Assembly: GCF_000004075.3 (NCBI RefSeq)
Contig: NC_026658.2
Coordinates: forward strand, 15,054,075-15,118,074
Direction of reading: 5' to 3'
DNA: 64,000 bases
Source of the DNA: Cucumis sativus
Lineage: Eukaryota; Streptophyta; Magnoliopsida; Cucurbitales; Cucurbitaceae
Position numbers and translations under genes: made by a program. The notes beneath the pieces were generated by a model, which ran no database searches, was not told the DNA's origin, and saw only the letters and a list, made by a program, of their open reading frames with translations. This document shows positions 1 through 11,179 of this stretch, piece by piece; positions within the stretch are counted from its first letter, which is position 1; each line of letters begins with the position of its first letter.

Positions 1-1020
1 ATACTTTTCTAAATTTTTCAAGGCCATGGAATATTAGTATTTTATATCTACACAATAGATCATGTATTTTATGCTCTAAAATTGACATCTTTCCTAAGAT
101 CCTAAATTGGATAGATATACAAAAACTCATTAAGCAAATAATCGTCTAGTCAAATCTAACGATCCAAAAGGCTCTAAACATCTCTAAAGACACATTATAG
201 AGGGAGCAAAGTTTAACTAAATATTTCTACTAAATGTAATTTCTTGTTGCATGTGTCCAAGTGGTTAGAACATATTTGGAGGTTTTTAATTTTCCGTATA
301 TTTTCAATATCTAATTTTTAGTTCTTATTATTAGTTTCTTTTTGTTAAAAAAATAAAATAAAAACATTTATTTTATCAAATATTCCAAAGTTTTGAAAAT
401 ATATTCAATTACTATATTTTCTTACCTAAACATTTGTTATAAACCAATTTCAAAGAGAAACTTGGAAAAATTAAATTTAAAATTTATTGAACACCGACCA
501 AAATAACATTTTAAACCTGATTTTAACTATAATCTTCTCTTTAAAAACGTCCCTCAAATAAAAATAAATGGCATTAGCTTTTAGATATGGACTAATTTAG
601 TTTATTTTTTAAAAAAATATCAACACATATTTTTTTATTTTATCCAAAAATAAATGCTTGATGCCACTAACAAAAAATCAAAGAAATAGCAAAAATAAAA
701 AATAAAAATAGAAAAAAAGAGAGAAAAAACTTCGAAGTTGGAACTAATAGTTGGGATACGAAATTAATCTCCACAAACCAATAACTTTTAACACTAATTA
801 ATTTAAGCTAATCAAACAAGTCCACAGTGAGAGATCATACAATAATCGAATTAAAATTAAAACTACTTGTTTGTTGTTTCATTTCAATAATAATATAAAA
901 CTTAATAATAGTATTATTATATTATCATCACCTTCATTCACAGCTTTACATATAAACACCTAAATCGATACTGTTCCCTCACTTCCAATCTCAATTATAT
1001 ATCTATTATTTCCAACATCA
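1..1020. other. AT-rich intergenic DNA, no gene seen
   Basis: This stretch is strongly AT-rich with poly-A and poly-T runs. I see no reading frame, tRNA or clear repeat in it. Its right end probably includes the promoter of the small gene starting at 1216. Confidence 0.5.
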
Positions 1021-1025
1021 CACCA

Positions 1026-1031
1026 CACGTG
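1026..1031. promoter_or_regulatory. G-box (CACGTG) upstream of the 1216 gene
   Basis: The palindrome CACGTG lies within ACACGTGTAA about 185 bp upstream of the ATG at 1216. G-boxes bind bZIP and bHLH factors in plants. A role here is inferred from position only. Confidence 0.35.
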
Positions 1032-1215
1032 TAACCCCCCGAATTTCCTTGCATTTCCTCCCACACTCTCAATTAATTTTATTAATTAAGAATCCACCCC
1101 CTGCTTCCCTTCTCCCACGAACTTTCCTTAATCCTTCTCCTAGCTTCCTTGGATCCACAAACCCCTATTTATTTCCACTCCCTAATTAAACTCCTCAAAT
1201 CTCACCTCCACGAAT

Positions 1216-1596
1216 ATGCTTCCTCCATTTCTATTCCTTCTCTTCATCTTCGCCAATGCTCTTTTCAGTTCACTCGCCGCCGCTGCCGCTCCACCACCTA
1301 CCTCCGCCGAATCGCCTTCTGTAAGAAAGCTTGGGAAGCACCAGAGTACGGCGATTGCCTTTTCGAGTCCGACTGAAGCGCCGCGAAGCGTAATGAAAGT
1401 CCAGGGGACCTCGGGGGCGAGCGGTGGAGAGAGTGGGAATGCGGTTGAATTGGGGAATCATGACCATCACAAGTCGAGAGATAAGTCTATCGCCGGCGGA
1501 GGTGTGATTTTGGGCGGACTCGCTACGACTTTTTTGGTGGCGGTTATATGTTACATAAGAGCTACGAGACGACAGAAAAGTGAACTTGGCTCTTGA
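1216..1596 (+). CDS. small secreted/type I membrane protein, function unknown
   Basis: Single-exon gene of 126 residues. Residues 1-25 form a hydrophobic signal peptide ending in an alanine run. Residues 26-90 are a polar, low-complexity Ser/Gly/Pro segment with a His-rich patch (NHDHH). Residues about 92-115 are a glycine-led transmembrane helix (start AGGGVILGG), followed by a short basic tail (RATRRQK). The layout matches the small plant 'transmembrane protein' families that have a signal peptide, a disordered ectodomain and one C-terminal helix; no biochemical role is known to me. The start was chosen because it is the first ATG that gives the signal peptide. An overlapping frame from 1149 lacks protein-like composition. 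A G-box lies upstream. The cluster of GC-rich codons stands out from the AT-rich flanks, which supports a real coding region. Confidence 0.72.
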   Translation: MLPPFLFLLFIFANALFSSLAAAAAPPPTSAESPSVRKLGKHQSTAIAFSSPTEAPRSVMKVQGTSGASGGESGNAVELGNHDHHKSRDKSIAGGGVILGGLATTFLVAVICYIRATRRQKSELGS

Positions 1597-2730
1597 GACG
1601 ACATGTCGTCCGCCTTGGTTTGTTTGTTGTGTAATTGTATTTTTTTTAAAAGGAGGATGTAATTGTAATTAACCATAAGTATAAAAATCAAAGGCCACAA
1701 TACATTTTGTTTTGTCTTTTTTGGGTTTTTAGAAAATAATAATAACAATCAAACTGTTCAAACCTCATAAATATTTTGTAATATTTCAATTTTTGACAAA
1801 TTTCCTTTTTTTATACAAATAATATTCTTGTTATTATTTGTTTTACTCAGTTATCTTTATTTCAGGTGGGATTTAAAAGATAATTTACAAGAAAAATTAG
1901 AGCTAGTAAGCACACTTTCCAAAATAAACTAAAAGAATAGACAATGATAAAAATATTTTTATGGAGCGGATGTATTTTCAAAGCTAAAAGAATAGACATC
2001 GATAAAAGCTATGACTAATAGCACATTTCTCAATTCAATTGATGACAACTATACCGATCGATAGCCTTTTATTTTCAAAGGCCAATGAACTTTTAAAATT
2101 TTGCTAGACTTTTTAGTATCCATTTGTGTACGTCGTATGTAATTATTTATTTTTGTGTTTATATGTATATTTTATTTCTTGTTCTTTAGCCATTTATATA
2201 TTTTTATGAGAAAAAAATATCATTCATAATTTTAAGTTTCAACATGAATTCATAAATAAATCAATAATTTATTAAATATATAATTGAAAATTGAAAATTA
2301 TAAATTTATTAGATATTGTTTAGTGTAGGGATCTTCATAGATAAAATTTTGTGAATATAATATAATTTTGTACAAAGTTACCAATACATTATACTTTTTA
2401 AAAAAAGTTTTAATATCAAACATTTTTAAAAATAGCAAAACATTAAAACGTTTAACGAATATAGAAAAATTCATCTAATACTCTATATAACTTATTTGTT
2501 GGTACTATTCATAACAAAAATTCAAATTATAAACATTTTTAGAATAAATTTATAACATTTAAACTTTTGGTGGATATTTTATTCTTCCCTAATATTAATT
2601 TGTCAATCTTACATGTTGTCACAAATAATTTGGAAAAGCGAGACAGACTTTCTTTGGTTGCTTTTGTTTTCCCTTTTGCTGCACAATTTAATATTATTTG
2701 TTTTAAAGAAATTAAGAATGATCAAAGCTT
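1597..2730. other. AT-rich intergenic DNA
   Basis: Contains the 3' flank of the 1216 gene and AT-rich sequence up to the tRNA at 2731. No gene, hairpin or repeat was recognised. Confidence 0.5.
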
Positions 2731-2803
2731 GGGGATGTAGCTCAGATGGTAGAGCGCTCGCTTAGCATGCGAGAGGTACGGGGATCGATACCCCGCATCT
2801 CCA
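2731..2803 (+). tRNA. tRNA-Ala (anticodon AGC), copy 1
   Basis: This is a 73-nt cloverleaf. Acceptor arms GGGGATG and CATCTCC pair with one G-T. The D-arm is GCTC...GAGC, the anticodon stem CTCGC/GCGAG encloses loop TTAGCAT (anticodon AGC), and the T-arm CGGGG/CCCCG encloses the expected loop. Discriminator base is A. A T-run after the gene fits a Pol III terminator. The sequence is identical to the tRNAs at 7982 and 10950, and each is followed about 75 bp later by a tRNA-Ser or its relic. Confidence 0.96.
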
Positions 2804-2869
2804 TATTAGTCTTTTTTCCAACATTCTTTGCCGCAAATTAAGTAATAACGGATGATATAGAAAAAAAAT

Positions 2870-2920
2870 GGGCAAATGAGCTCTGCCCGCGCTGGTTCGA
2901 ATCCCTCTCCTCCCCTCACG
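2870..2920 (+). pseudogene. decayed tRNA-Ser 3' half
   Basis: The segment keeps the long variable arm and T-arm of the tRNA-Ser copies at 8128 and 11098 (CTCTGCCCGCGC, GGTTCGAATCC and CTCACG). It has lost the acceptor 5' strand, D-arm and anticodon arm, and the T-stem no longer pairs properly. It lies at the same distance after tRNA-Ala as the intact serine genes, so it is the serine member of a duplicated cassette. It is not expected to give a functional tRNA. Confidence 0.8.
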
Positions 2921-4350
2921 TTTTTGTGTTTTTATAATTTAATTTTCGTTCCTTTATCCTCTTTTTTCTTGTCCTTGATTGTTCTAGTATTTTTTCTAAA
3001 GTATGGATACAGAAAGAACACATATCTGTATATAAAAGTAAGTTATTTCTTTACCGTCTTATCATTTTATTTTCTTTTCACTTTGTGTGTAAATGTAGAT
3101 TACAGAAAATTAAAGAAAACTTCTGCAATCTTTTTTTCCTTTACTTTTTTTTCTCTGTTTTTCTGGGTTTTACTCCTTACTTAATTTGTAGAAGATGGAG
3201 ATGAATAAAGGAAGAAGGAGAAATGAACACACCGTATTTTTAGAGTGATTCGACAAATATACCTATATCCATTGTGCTTTTGGAAACAATATGTTATTTT
3301 CAGTTATGTGTGTAATTTCAAAACGATACAAGATATTTATAAATCTCTATTTAAAAAGAAGTTAAAAGAAGATGTTCTAACTAGTTTTTAATTATATTTT
3401 TCTTACAAAAAAGACAACTAATTTGTGAAGATTTCTAGCATTTCTTTGTATTTGAAGGTTTTTATTGGTACATCAAAAGTTTTGAATGGAAAGTTTGTTA
3501 GTTCAAAGATTAAAATATAGGACATCTTTGTCTTTTGTGGTTGAGGGTGGATGTTTCTCGTTAGAATGAGATGCCTTATGCAAAGTTTGAAGTTTGTGAT
3601 TAGTTCGGACTCTTATACCTTTTTGGCATAGTTTAGAGGGATTTAGATAATACTTATTTTTCATCCTATGCACGTAAGCTATGATGATCTTAGTAGATCT
3701 TCGATAGGTAAATTTGTTGAGAGTTTGATTGTTGCTAGTGTAAATTGTAATCAAAATGTTTTTCTCTATTACAACTGCATGCATGCTGAATAATGAGTTA
3801 GTGATTTGTAATTTTTGTTAGCATTCTTGCATTTAGACTAATTTTAAATTTTCAAAATAGTTATTTTTCTCATATTTTGCATGAGGTTATTTGAAGATAT
3901 CTTTATCTTTGATTTATTTCATGTTGGTTATTTGATTATATAATCTTATTGTCCCGTGGCTAGAAAGAGAAAATGGTGAGGTTAAAAGTAGTAATTTTTT
4001 TAAAAAATAACAAATTTTATAAAATATTTATAATTTATAGTAAATTCTATGGTCGATAGTGGTTGCTTTGCTGACTATTGTTGTTAGAATTCAAAATTTT
4101 GGTATTGGTGATAAATATTTTAAATAGTTTTTTTTTTTAAAAAATGATTTTTTTAAAAAACCCTCAAAAACATATTTTGCTTATAATTTATGACTTAAAA
4201 AACTTTTCTTGCTACCAAAGTCATTCAGTGGGTGACCCCTTCCCCGAAAACTTACAATTAAGCTTCGCTCGGTCTCTTTCTCTTTCGTTTTGGTCCGTCG
4301 GAATTCAATTCAATTCCAGAACAACAAAGAATCTCCAAATCAACACAAAA
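2921..4350. other. intergenic DNA and 5' leader of the proteasome-regulator gene
   Basis: AT-rich with several poly-T tracts. The last ~100 bp becomes less AT-rich and is probably the 5' untranslated region of the gene starting at 4351. The reading frame that opens at 4144 runs through this leader without protein-like composition before meeting the true start. Confidence 0.45.
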
Positions 4351-7223
4351 ATGGTTAACGAGCAATCGGTTATGGCCGTCATCAGGGCAACTAGGGCTAC
4401 CTTTCGCAACGACTACGACAAGGTCGCTTTTGCCGTTCACGCCACATTTCTCGCTTCCGGCTTCGTGCTGACTGCCACCGGACCTTCTGCTTTTACTGAG
4501 CCCACCTTTTCTTCTCCTTCTACCGGTATGACTTATTTGTGCACTGTACAAAACATTTTAGTTTTCTTTCCATCCTTAGTATTTCTGAGTCTCCGATTGG
4601 GGTTTAGATGAAGTTAGTATCGAGGGCTGGAACGACTTAGAGGATGAATATGCATACATTTACGCAAACCTCGAGAAGGATTCTAATTGGAAGAAAGTGA
4701 TTGTCAAGTGCTTGGTCATGAACGGGAAATTGCTAGTTGATGCCTTGACTGATAAGAATTCGGAGCCACTGCATCTTGAAATTGAGTACGCTCTCCCAGA
4801 TCTCTGTGTATTTTGACAAATTAGTATGTTTTCCTGTTTCGATATTTACTTTTTTCCCCCTCTTTTTAATTATAGCGTTGAGGAAATCGTCAATCCGAAT
4901 GGGGGAAGTAACTATACAACGCAGTACAGAAATTTGGATAAACTGGTGAAACGCTTGGACTTGGAAATATTGTCTAAATTAGATGGTTCTTCAAAAGCGT
5001 CGACAAGTAATCCTGCAAGGTAGCGATTAGTAATCCGTAGGCTCATTTTAATTATTCATTTATCCTGATGTTACTAATAGGTATTTTGGTGTGCCTATTA
5101 TGGTTCCACTTTTTGTGAGTGGCGTTTTATGTTTTACCTAACTATGGATTGAATTTAAAATAGGATTTTGTTTTGAAAGCTTCAAACAATTCGCTCACGC
5201 TACTGAATTTCGAGTTCACGTTCTTGGGTTAATTCTTTAAATATATTTTAGGATGTTGCGATATCCTCAGTATCTTATATTGAGTAAAGATTCAGTTTAT
5301 TATAAAGATTTGATCTTTCTTATGGAACTCGAATGACAGTTTATTGGCCCTGTTTGTAGTATTCACATGAGATGATATAGGGAAAAAACTATGGCTTTGG
5401 CAATTGTTCTTTAAATAGATCCTTTGTTGTCTACATGCTTTGTGATTTGCAGGGCTGAGAGTAGTGAAAGATCATCTGGAGTTGTAAATGAGCCTTCTTC
5501 TGGAATCCCTGAGACTCGAAGCCCCCCATCGAATATGCCTCTTTATGGAATTCCTGAGCGTCCTGGTCCAATGATTCATCCTTCTGGGTCTCTCTCTCTC
5601 TCTCTCTCCACACAAGTACACTCACAAATATCATGACATAATTTTAGAAATATATTGGTTCTTGACTGGATTTTTAAATTTATATTGGGTGCTAAAATCG
5701 CCGTCTCGTGTTCTCAACATTCAGATTTGCTAGTATTGAAGTTTTGAGCCGTAATATGAATACCCATTTTCTTTATGACATATTCTTCATGATAAGAAGC
5801 TTACTCCTTCATGGGTAGATCATGCCAGGGAGAGGAAAGATCTGTGTGATTTTAGCTTCTTGGTCGCAATGCTTGTGCGAAATATGTTAGAGGTCACTGG
5901 TTATGCTTTCATTGCATGTCATGGTTTTCTTCACCTTCAAGACATTTAACTGATTAGTTCCTCCTTTTCTGTTAGCATGATATGGTTGCTTCCACTCTCG
6001 GGCCTGATTTCCCTAAGAAACTGTCGTGCCAATTTGGCATAATTTGATTTTACTCTTATTTTGCTGTAGTATATTTTGCTCCTTCAAAACATAAACCAGT
6101 TCGTCTTCGGAGTTTATATGCTGTAATTAATTGGACATGAGAAGAAGGTGGTTTCCTTTGTGATGGTGGAATGTTTATTAATATTTATTAGCTAGGATTT
6201 TGTCCTTTGTCTAATCCTTGCAGACGATGTTAACTATCAGTTTAGAAACTTGTCTAAAATTCTTTACAAATAGTGTACTTGAGTTTTTATCACTATTACA
6301 TGAGTGAATTGACATAGTCTGATCATGGCGTGGCTAATTTTGTTGTTTTCTCAGAGTTGTAATTCCTCCTATTAATCCCCTTGGTGGTGGTGATCTTTTC
6401 CCTGGACCTGGCGCTGGAATGTACCCTGCTAGGTAATTTGCTTAAATTCATTGATCATCTTTGTATATGTGTTTGCTGTAGGTGCAAAATGCCATGCTAA
6501 TTTTGTTTTTTTTTTTTTTCAATTTATGAATTCAGAGGTGGCTTTAGTGGCGATGGAAGCATGCTTTTAGGTTTGTGAATTGTGTTTCTCTTGTCTTGTA
6601 TTAAGATTGGAAGCAACCATAATTTCACTCTTTTATAATTTTATATTATGCAGGTCCTAATGATCCAAGATGGTTTGGAATCGGTAGAGGACCTGGTTTT
6701 CAAGGAGGGCAGCCGTGAGTCAATTAGCTCTCTTTCCCTCTATCTCTCTCTCTTTGCATTTCGATTGCTGCTAATTCTAAGTTTACTGGAACAGGGGTGT
6801 GCCTCCAGGTGCTCGTTTTGATCCATATGGTCCACCTGATGTTCCTGGGTTTGAGCCAAATCGGTTTGTTAGGTATTTGGAACTATGCCTACACTGTCAT
6901 TACATATGGTTGGCGTTGCCTTTTATCATGTGCTGAGTTTTCAAACCATGCAACATTTTTAGCTTTCTAAAATAGGATTGGTTATCCATGGAAAAACAGG
7001 ATAGGATCATTAGCTATTATGTCACTCATAGAAAACAACTAGAGTTAAATAAGAGGAGACAACTTCCAATCAACAGTTAGTTTTCTTGGAACATTTTGTA
7101 TGGATGGGCAGACTAATTAACTTGGATGTTTCCTCTTCCGTTTCTTACAGAAATCCTCGAAGACCAGGAGGAGGGACTCATCCCGACCTGGAGCATTTTG
7201 GAGGTGGTTCCGATTTCATATAG
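4351..7223 (+). CDS. PTRE1: PI31-type proteasome regulator (PTRE1-like), 9 exons
   Basis: Exons: 4351-4525, 4608-4785, 4876-5019, 5453-5587, 6355-6432, 6536-6570, 6654-6714, 6795-6872, 7151-7223; all introns are GT-AG and the total is 957 nt, 318 residues. Residues 1-150 resemble the PI31 N-terminal (FP) domain, with RNDYDKVAFAVHA near the start and WNDLEDEYAYIY after the first splice. The rest is Pro/Gly-rich, with repeats such as GGGDLFPGPGAGM and GPNDPRWFG, and ends in GGGSDFI, as in plant PI31 proteins of about 300 residues. In animals PI31 binds the 20S proteasome; in Arabidopsis the homologue PTRE1 promotes 26S proteasome activity and auxin responses (established knowledge). It acts in the cytosol and nucleus. 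The start is the first ATG giving the conserved N-terminus (MVNEQSVMAVIRA). All nine exons joined without a frame conflict, so the gene looks intact. Confidence 0.88.
5586..5609 (+). repeat. (TC)n microsatellite at a splice donor
   Basis: A run of TCTCTC starts immediately at the donor of intron 4 of the proteasome-regulator gene. Length variation here could affect splicing, but this is inference. Confidence 0.6.
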
Positions 7224-7981
7224 TCGGCTGTAATTATAAAGCATCTGAAAATTAGAAGGTTTAGGGAAAGACAATGACTCCTCCCTGGAAGTTATTTCTT
7301 CTTCTTTTTAATGTTTTTGGTGGCCTGTAATGACTGTATAGTACTATTGTGAATATGGGAATGGTGTTTCTCGAGTTTAAAGATGTTTTTTTTATTGTTA
7401 CGCCGGACTTAAAACTAGATGTAATTTCTCAAATTCCGAACTGTTTGCTCTCATGATCAAGGCTTTTCAATTTTGTAATTGTTCATGTTTACAATTTGTA
7501 GCTACCTCCTGTTGTCGACTTGTTATTTCAGAACAAAAAACTTTGAAATACGAATCTAAAATGATCTCTGAACAAGAATTACATGCTTATTGGAGTTCGA
7601 TCGAATTATTAGTTAAGTTCTTAATGAAAGCTTATTTATTTATTTAAATATCTCTAAACTTTAAAAAAGAATGTTACAAATCTCTGTACTTTCTAATATA
7701 GACTGAATATGTATGATTTAAAGGACATATTTTAAAGCATAAGAAATTATATTAGATGAAAATTTTGACTCGCATGAATTCTTCTTTCAATTTATTTCAT
7801 ACCACAATGATTTGTGTCTTTAAATAACAATATTTGAAGTTTTAGCCAAATCCACGCAAACAAAATTTTAAAAGTTACGTTTTTCTTTAATTAAAAAAGT
7901 TTTGCTTAATTTTCTAAACAATTGTTAAGAGACAGAATAATATTTTATAAATATAAGAAAAATAATGGGATTAGCAAAACC
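7224..7981. other. 3' flank and intergenic DNA
   Basis: Contains the 3' untranslated region of the proteasome regulator (to roughly 7.4 kb) and AT-rich DNA. No further gene is seen before the tRNA at 7982. Confidence 0.5.
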
Positions 7982-8054
7982 GGGGATGTAGCTCAGATGG
8001 TAGAGCGCTCGCTTAGCATGCGAGAGGTACGGGGATCGATACCCCGCATCTCCA
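7982..8054 (+). tRNA. tRNA-Ala (anticodon AGC), copy 2
   Basis: Sequence identical to the tRNA at 2731, including anticodon loop TTAGCAT and discriminator A. The 3' flank (TATTAGTCTTTTT) is shared with copy 1, so the duplicated unit extends beyond the tRNA itself. Followed 73 bp later by tRNA-Ser. Confidence 0.96.
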
Positions 8055-8127
8055 TATTAGTCTTTTTCCTATCTTTTTTGTTAAAAAACTTAGGTAATAT
8101 GAAAATATAGCACAGAACTTCACACGT

Positions 8128-8209
8128 GTGGGCGTGCCGGAGTGGTTATCGGGCATGACTAGAAATCATGTGGGCTTTGCCCGCGCAGGTTCGAATCCTG
8201 CCGCTCACG
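8128..8209 (+). tRNA. tRNA-Ser (anticodon AGA), copy 2 of the cassette
   Basis: An 82-nt class II tRNA. Acceptor GTGGGCG pairs with CGCTCAC (one G-T), the anticodon stem CATGA/TCATG encloses CTAGAAA (anticodon AGA), the long variable arm is GTGGGCTTTGCCCGC, and the T-arm CAGG..CCTG carries TTCGAAT. Discriminator is G. A T-rich tract follows as a Pol III terminator. It differs from the 11098 copy at one visible base in the variable arm. Confidence 0.95.
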
Positions 8210-8559
8210 TTTATTGTTTTTTTATTTTATTTTTAAATTTACTTTTGCTTCAATTGCTGTAAACATGATATGACGAGAATGATGCTCCTAATTACGAGAA
8301 TGATGACATTTCAAAAATTAAAACCGTTTCTTATAATCTTCTTCATTTAGCTAATTCTTAAAGAATTAGTCCTTCTTTGTAATGCCCACACTTTTCTAAT
8401 TTTGTTGCGCACTAGCTTGCACCTGTTCATTTAATCGTGTTTTTTCTTTTTTACCTTTTGAGTTCTCATGCTTCTTTTTTGGGGAGAATTGTTGTCGTTG
8501 GATCTTCTCTGCTATAATTGAGGAGTCTATGTTTGTTAGTTGAATATTGTAACTGAATA

Positions 8560-8770
8560 AACAGTTGAATAATTATAATGAATAACAATTTTATAAATAA
8601 TAATTAAATAAATTGTAAATATAGCAAAATCTATAAGTAATAGACTTCTATCGTCGATAGACTCATATGATTTATCAATGATAGACCAATATTGAAACAT
8701 AATCTATTAGTGATAGATTTTATTATATTTACAAAAGTTTTATGTTTATATATGCTCGAATCAACTGCCA
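8560..8770. repeat. dispersed 'GATAGAC' repeat copy
   Basis: AT-rich segment with TAAATATAGCAAAATCTAT and several inverted TCTATC/GATAGA motifs. The same pattern recurs near 14.1, 16.1, 31.5-32.0, 55.4-55.9, 61.5-62.4 and 63.3-64.0 kb. It resembles a non-autonomous inverted-repeat element. The ends are not clear here. Confidence 0.5.
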
Positions 8771-9609
8771 TGCATGCAAGTATATCCCAAAATATTTTCC
8801 ACCTAATAATACACAATTACATCAAAGCTTCACTATATGTAATGTTACTAATTGAATAATAGCAACCTGAACCAAACTTTTTTCAGTTGTAAAAAGCAAG
8901 GCACAACGAAAATATAAATATCGAGAAAATATAATATTAAAATAAATAAAATATAATATTTAATAAGAAATTAGAAAAAAAAATTATCCAAAATTCTCCA
9001 CTAACTCCACCATCTCCAATCTCTTTTGAAATTCAACCAATACGTGTCTCTTTACAAATCTACGAAACAAATCTCTATTTACATGCAAAATAACAAGTAG
9101 GTGGTGAATCCAATTAACACTAATAGTGTGTCATATTAAGACACATTGACAACAAGTGAAGATGAAGTAGTTATAATTTGACACTTGACAATATACACTA
9201 AGAATGAACATTTATTTAACACATATATCCTAATACTTGTAACACTCCTTTTATTAGGAGAAAAGGTAGTACACATTTGTTACGTGTATATACAATTTAT
9301 ATTAAAAATAAATATGCATCATATGTGAAGCAAGATCTCGTACCTCACTTCTTGCAATATTACATTATTGTATTGGTTCATATCCGTATCTCCAGTTCAT
9401 AATTCTTAGTTCATTTTATAGCTTACTAATATAAAAATATTAAAGTTGAGTAACGAGGGTTTAAAATACATTTTCAATTTTAAAGTGATTAACTTAGAAA
9501 ATAAATTGTTTTAGAAAAGCTCAATGCATTTGATGACCACCTAATTAAAATCTTTTTTAAAAAATTTGAAATGTTTAATGGTTAATGTCTTTAAATTTGT
9601 ATGAAAAAC

Positions 9610-9965
9610 TTGAACAATGACCTGCTATCTTCAGCATCTGCCACAAGCCAACCTCTAGCCACTATCTCCGACGATTGTTTTTTATTAACTTGTAGCCATT
9701 GTGATTGCCCTCCATCTCGATGACCACTGTTTTTTTAACGATTGTTGGTTGTCCATTGCTGGTCATTGTTTTTCAAGAATTTAATTTCCATTGGCCAACC
9801 TTTGGCCATCGTCTCTGACAACCATTGTCGACCAACCTCCAAACACAATTTTTTTAGAACCTCCATCGACCAATCTCAGTCCACCATCTTCAACAACTAT
9901 CGTCTTCAAGCACCATTCCTAACAATGATCGACCAACTCCGACTATTATCTCCACCGATAAATTC
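9610..9965. repeat. degenerate CCA/TCT-rich internal repeat
   Basis: Variants of CCATCTCCGACGATTGT, CGACCAACCTCC and CCATTGTCGACC recur many times with spacing of a few tens of bases. A frame runs through part of it, but the protein composition is repeat-like. I read this as a diverged short-unit repeat of unknown origin, less AT-rich than its surroundings. Confidence 0.45.
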
Positions 9966-10949
9966 TTTTAAAGTAATTTAGAAATCAATAAGAATACTTT
10001 TGATGCATAGCAAACCAAACAAACTTTTAGATAAAAATATATATTTTTGAAAAAGAGGCGTCAAACTCATATATGTTTTTATTTTAAAGAGATTTTGTAA
10101 AAGATATTAAATGAAGATGCATGTTTGAAAAGCACCTTTTCCCAACAAATTTTAAAGAAGTCCTTTAAAACTAATATAAATTTTGCTATCAATTAGATTA
10201 GATGCAGTGTTTTGGATTGAACGATCTGTTGGCCAATCAAGCTTCCACTCAGTGTAGAAAAAGACTGCTGGTCTATCCTTAAAGATCATACTTTAATGAA
10301 TTTCCAAGCTTAATTGATTCAATATTAGAGTTTTCAAACATTAGACTTGTTCAAGGAGCTGGATTCTCAAATGAAGCACAAAGTTAGTATTAATTATGAA
10401 AAAAAAGACATTATAAGAGTTCCAAAACATGAAATAATCTTACTCTGTGAATTCTAATAAATTGAATGAAATCAATAGTTTAGCAAAATGGGAATAATCA
10501 CGCTAAACTCCTCCTTTGGTTATGTAGATTGGATATTATATTGGTTGGAGGAAACATACAAAGGGAATAATCTTAGCTTGGAGTGGGTGCCAACTGCCGA
10601 GGAACCAATGTAGTGACATCATGTATGTAAATGGGTAGATGGACGATAATGATCACTTTAATATTTTCTTATTGAAAAAGATGGTCAACCAGTTGATTCC
10701 ATTACTAAATAATTATGTTTATGCTTCTATTATTGCACAGACTATGCAACTTATTGAATAGCAAATGATGTTTAATTTTTTCAACATAGTAGCAACGGAA
10801 ATATAGAGGAGTTTGCTGCATTAAGCAATCTGAAATTGTTGTAAGACGTTGAATGATGGAGTCTTTAAAGCCATTTGTCTAAGGAGATCTTACATTAACC
10901 TCACTTTTATTTTACATAATATGTTAAGTGAGATTATGGTTCCAAGCTT
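9966..10949. other. intergenic DNA, no gene seen
   Basis: About 1 kb of moderately AT-rich DNA between the degenerate repeat and the third tRNA cassette. No frame or family was recognised. Confidence 0.4.
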
Positions 10950-11022
10950 GGGGATGTAGCTCAGATGGTAGAGCGCTCGCTTAGCATGCGAGAGGTACGG
11001 GGATCGATACCCCGCATCTCCA
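10950..11022 (+). tRNA. tRNA-Ala (anticodon AGC), copy 3
   Basis: Identical in sequence to the tRNAs at 2731 and 7982. The upstream bases CAAGCTT are shared with copy 1 (AAAGCTT), a hint that the duplicated block begins upstream of the tRNA. Confidence 0.96.
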
Positions 11023-11097
11023 CATTAACTCTTTTTTTCTATCATTCTTTGTGGCAAAATTACGTAATATAAAAATATAACATTGATCTTCATACGT

Positions 11098-11179
11098 GTG
11101 GGCGTGCCGGAGTGGTTATCGGGCATGACTAGAAATCATGTGGGCTCTGCCCGCGCAGGTTCGAATCCTGCCGCTCACG
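11098..11179 (+). tRNA. tRNA-Ser (anticodon AGA), copy 3 of the cassette
   Basis: An 82-nt class II tRNA with the same arms as the copy at 8128; the variable arm reads GGGCTCTGCCC instead of GGGCTTTGCCC, and both versions pair. Anticodon AGA. Followed by TTTCTTTTT, a plausible Pol III stop. The 75-bp spacer from tRNA-Ala aligns with the spacer of copy 2 (both end ACGTGTGGGCGTGCCGG). Confidence 0.95.

Noticed and set aside
2876-3184. 102-residue plus-strand frame
   Set aside because: It starts in the tRNA-Ser relic and continues as Phe/Leu-rich translation of T-rich DNA.
4144-4611. Upstream-extended start for the proteasome regulator
   Set aside because: The extra N-terminus is unlike the family, and the internal ATG at 4351 matches its start; the frame also runs into intron 1.
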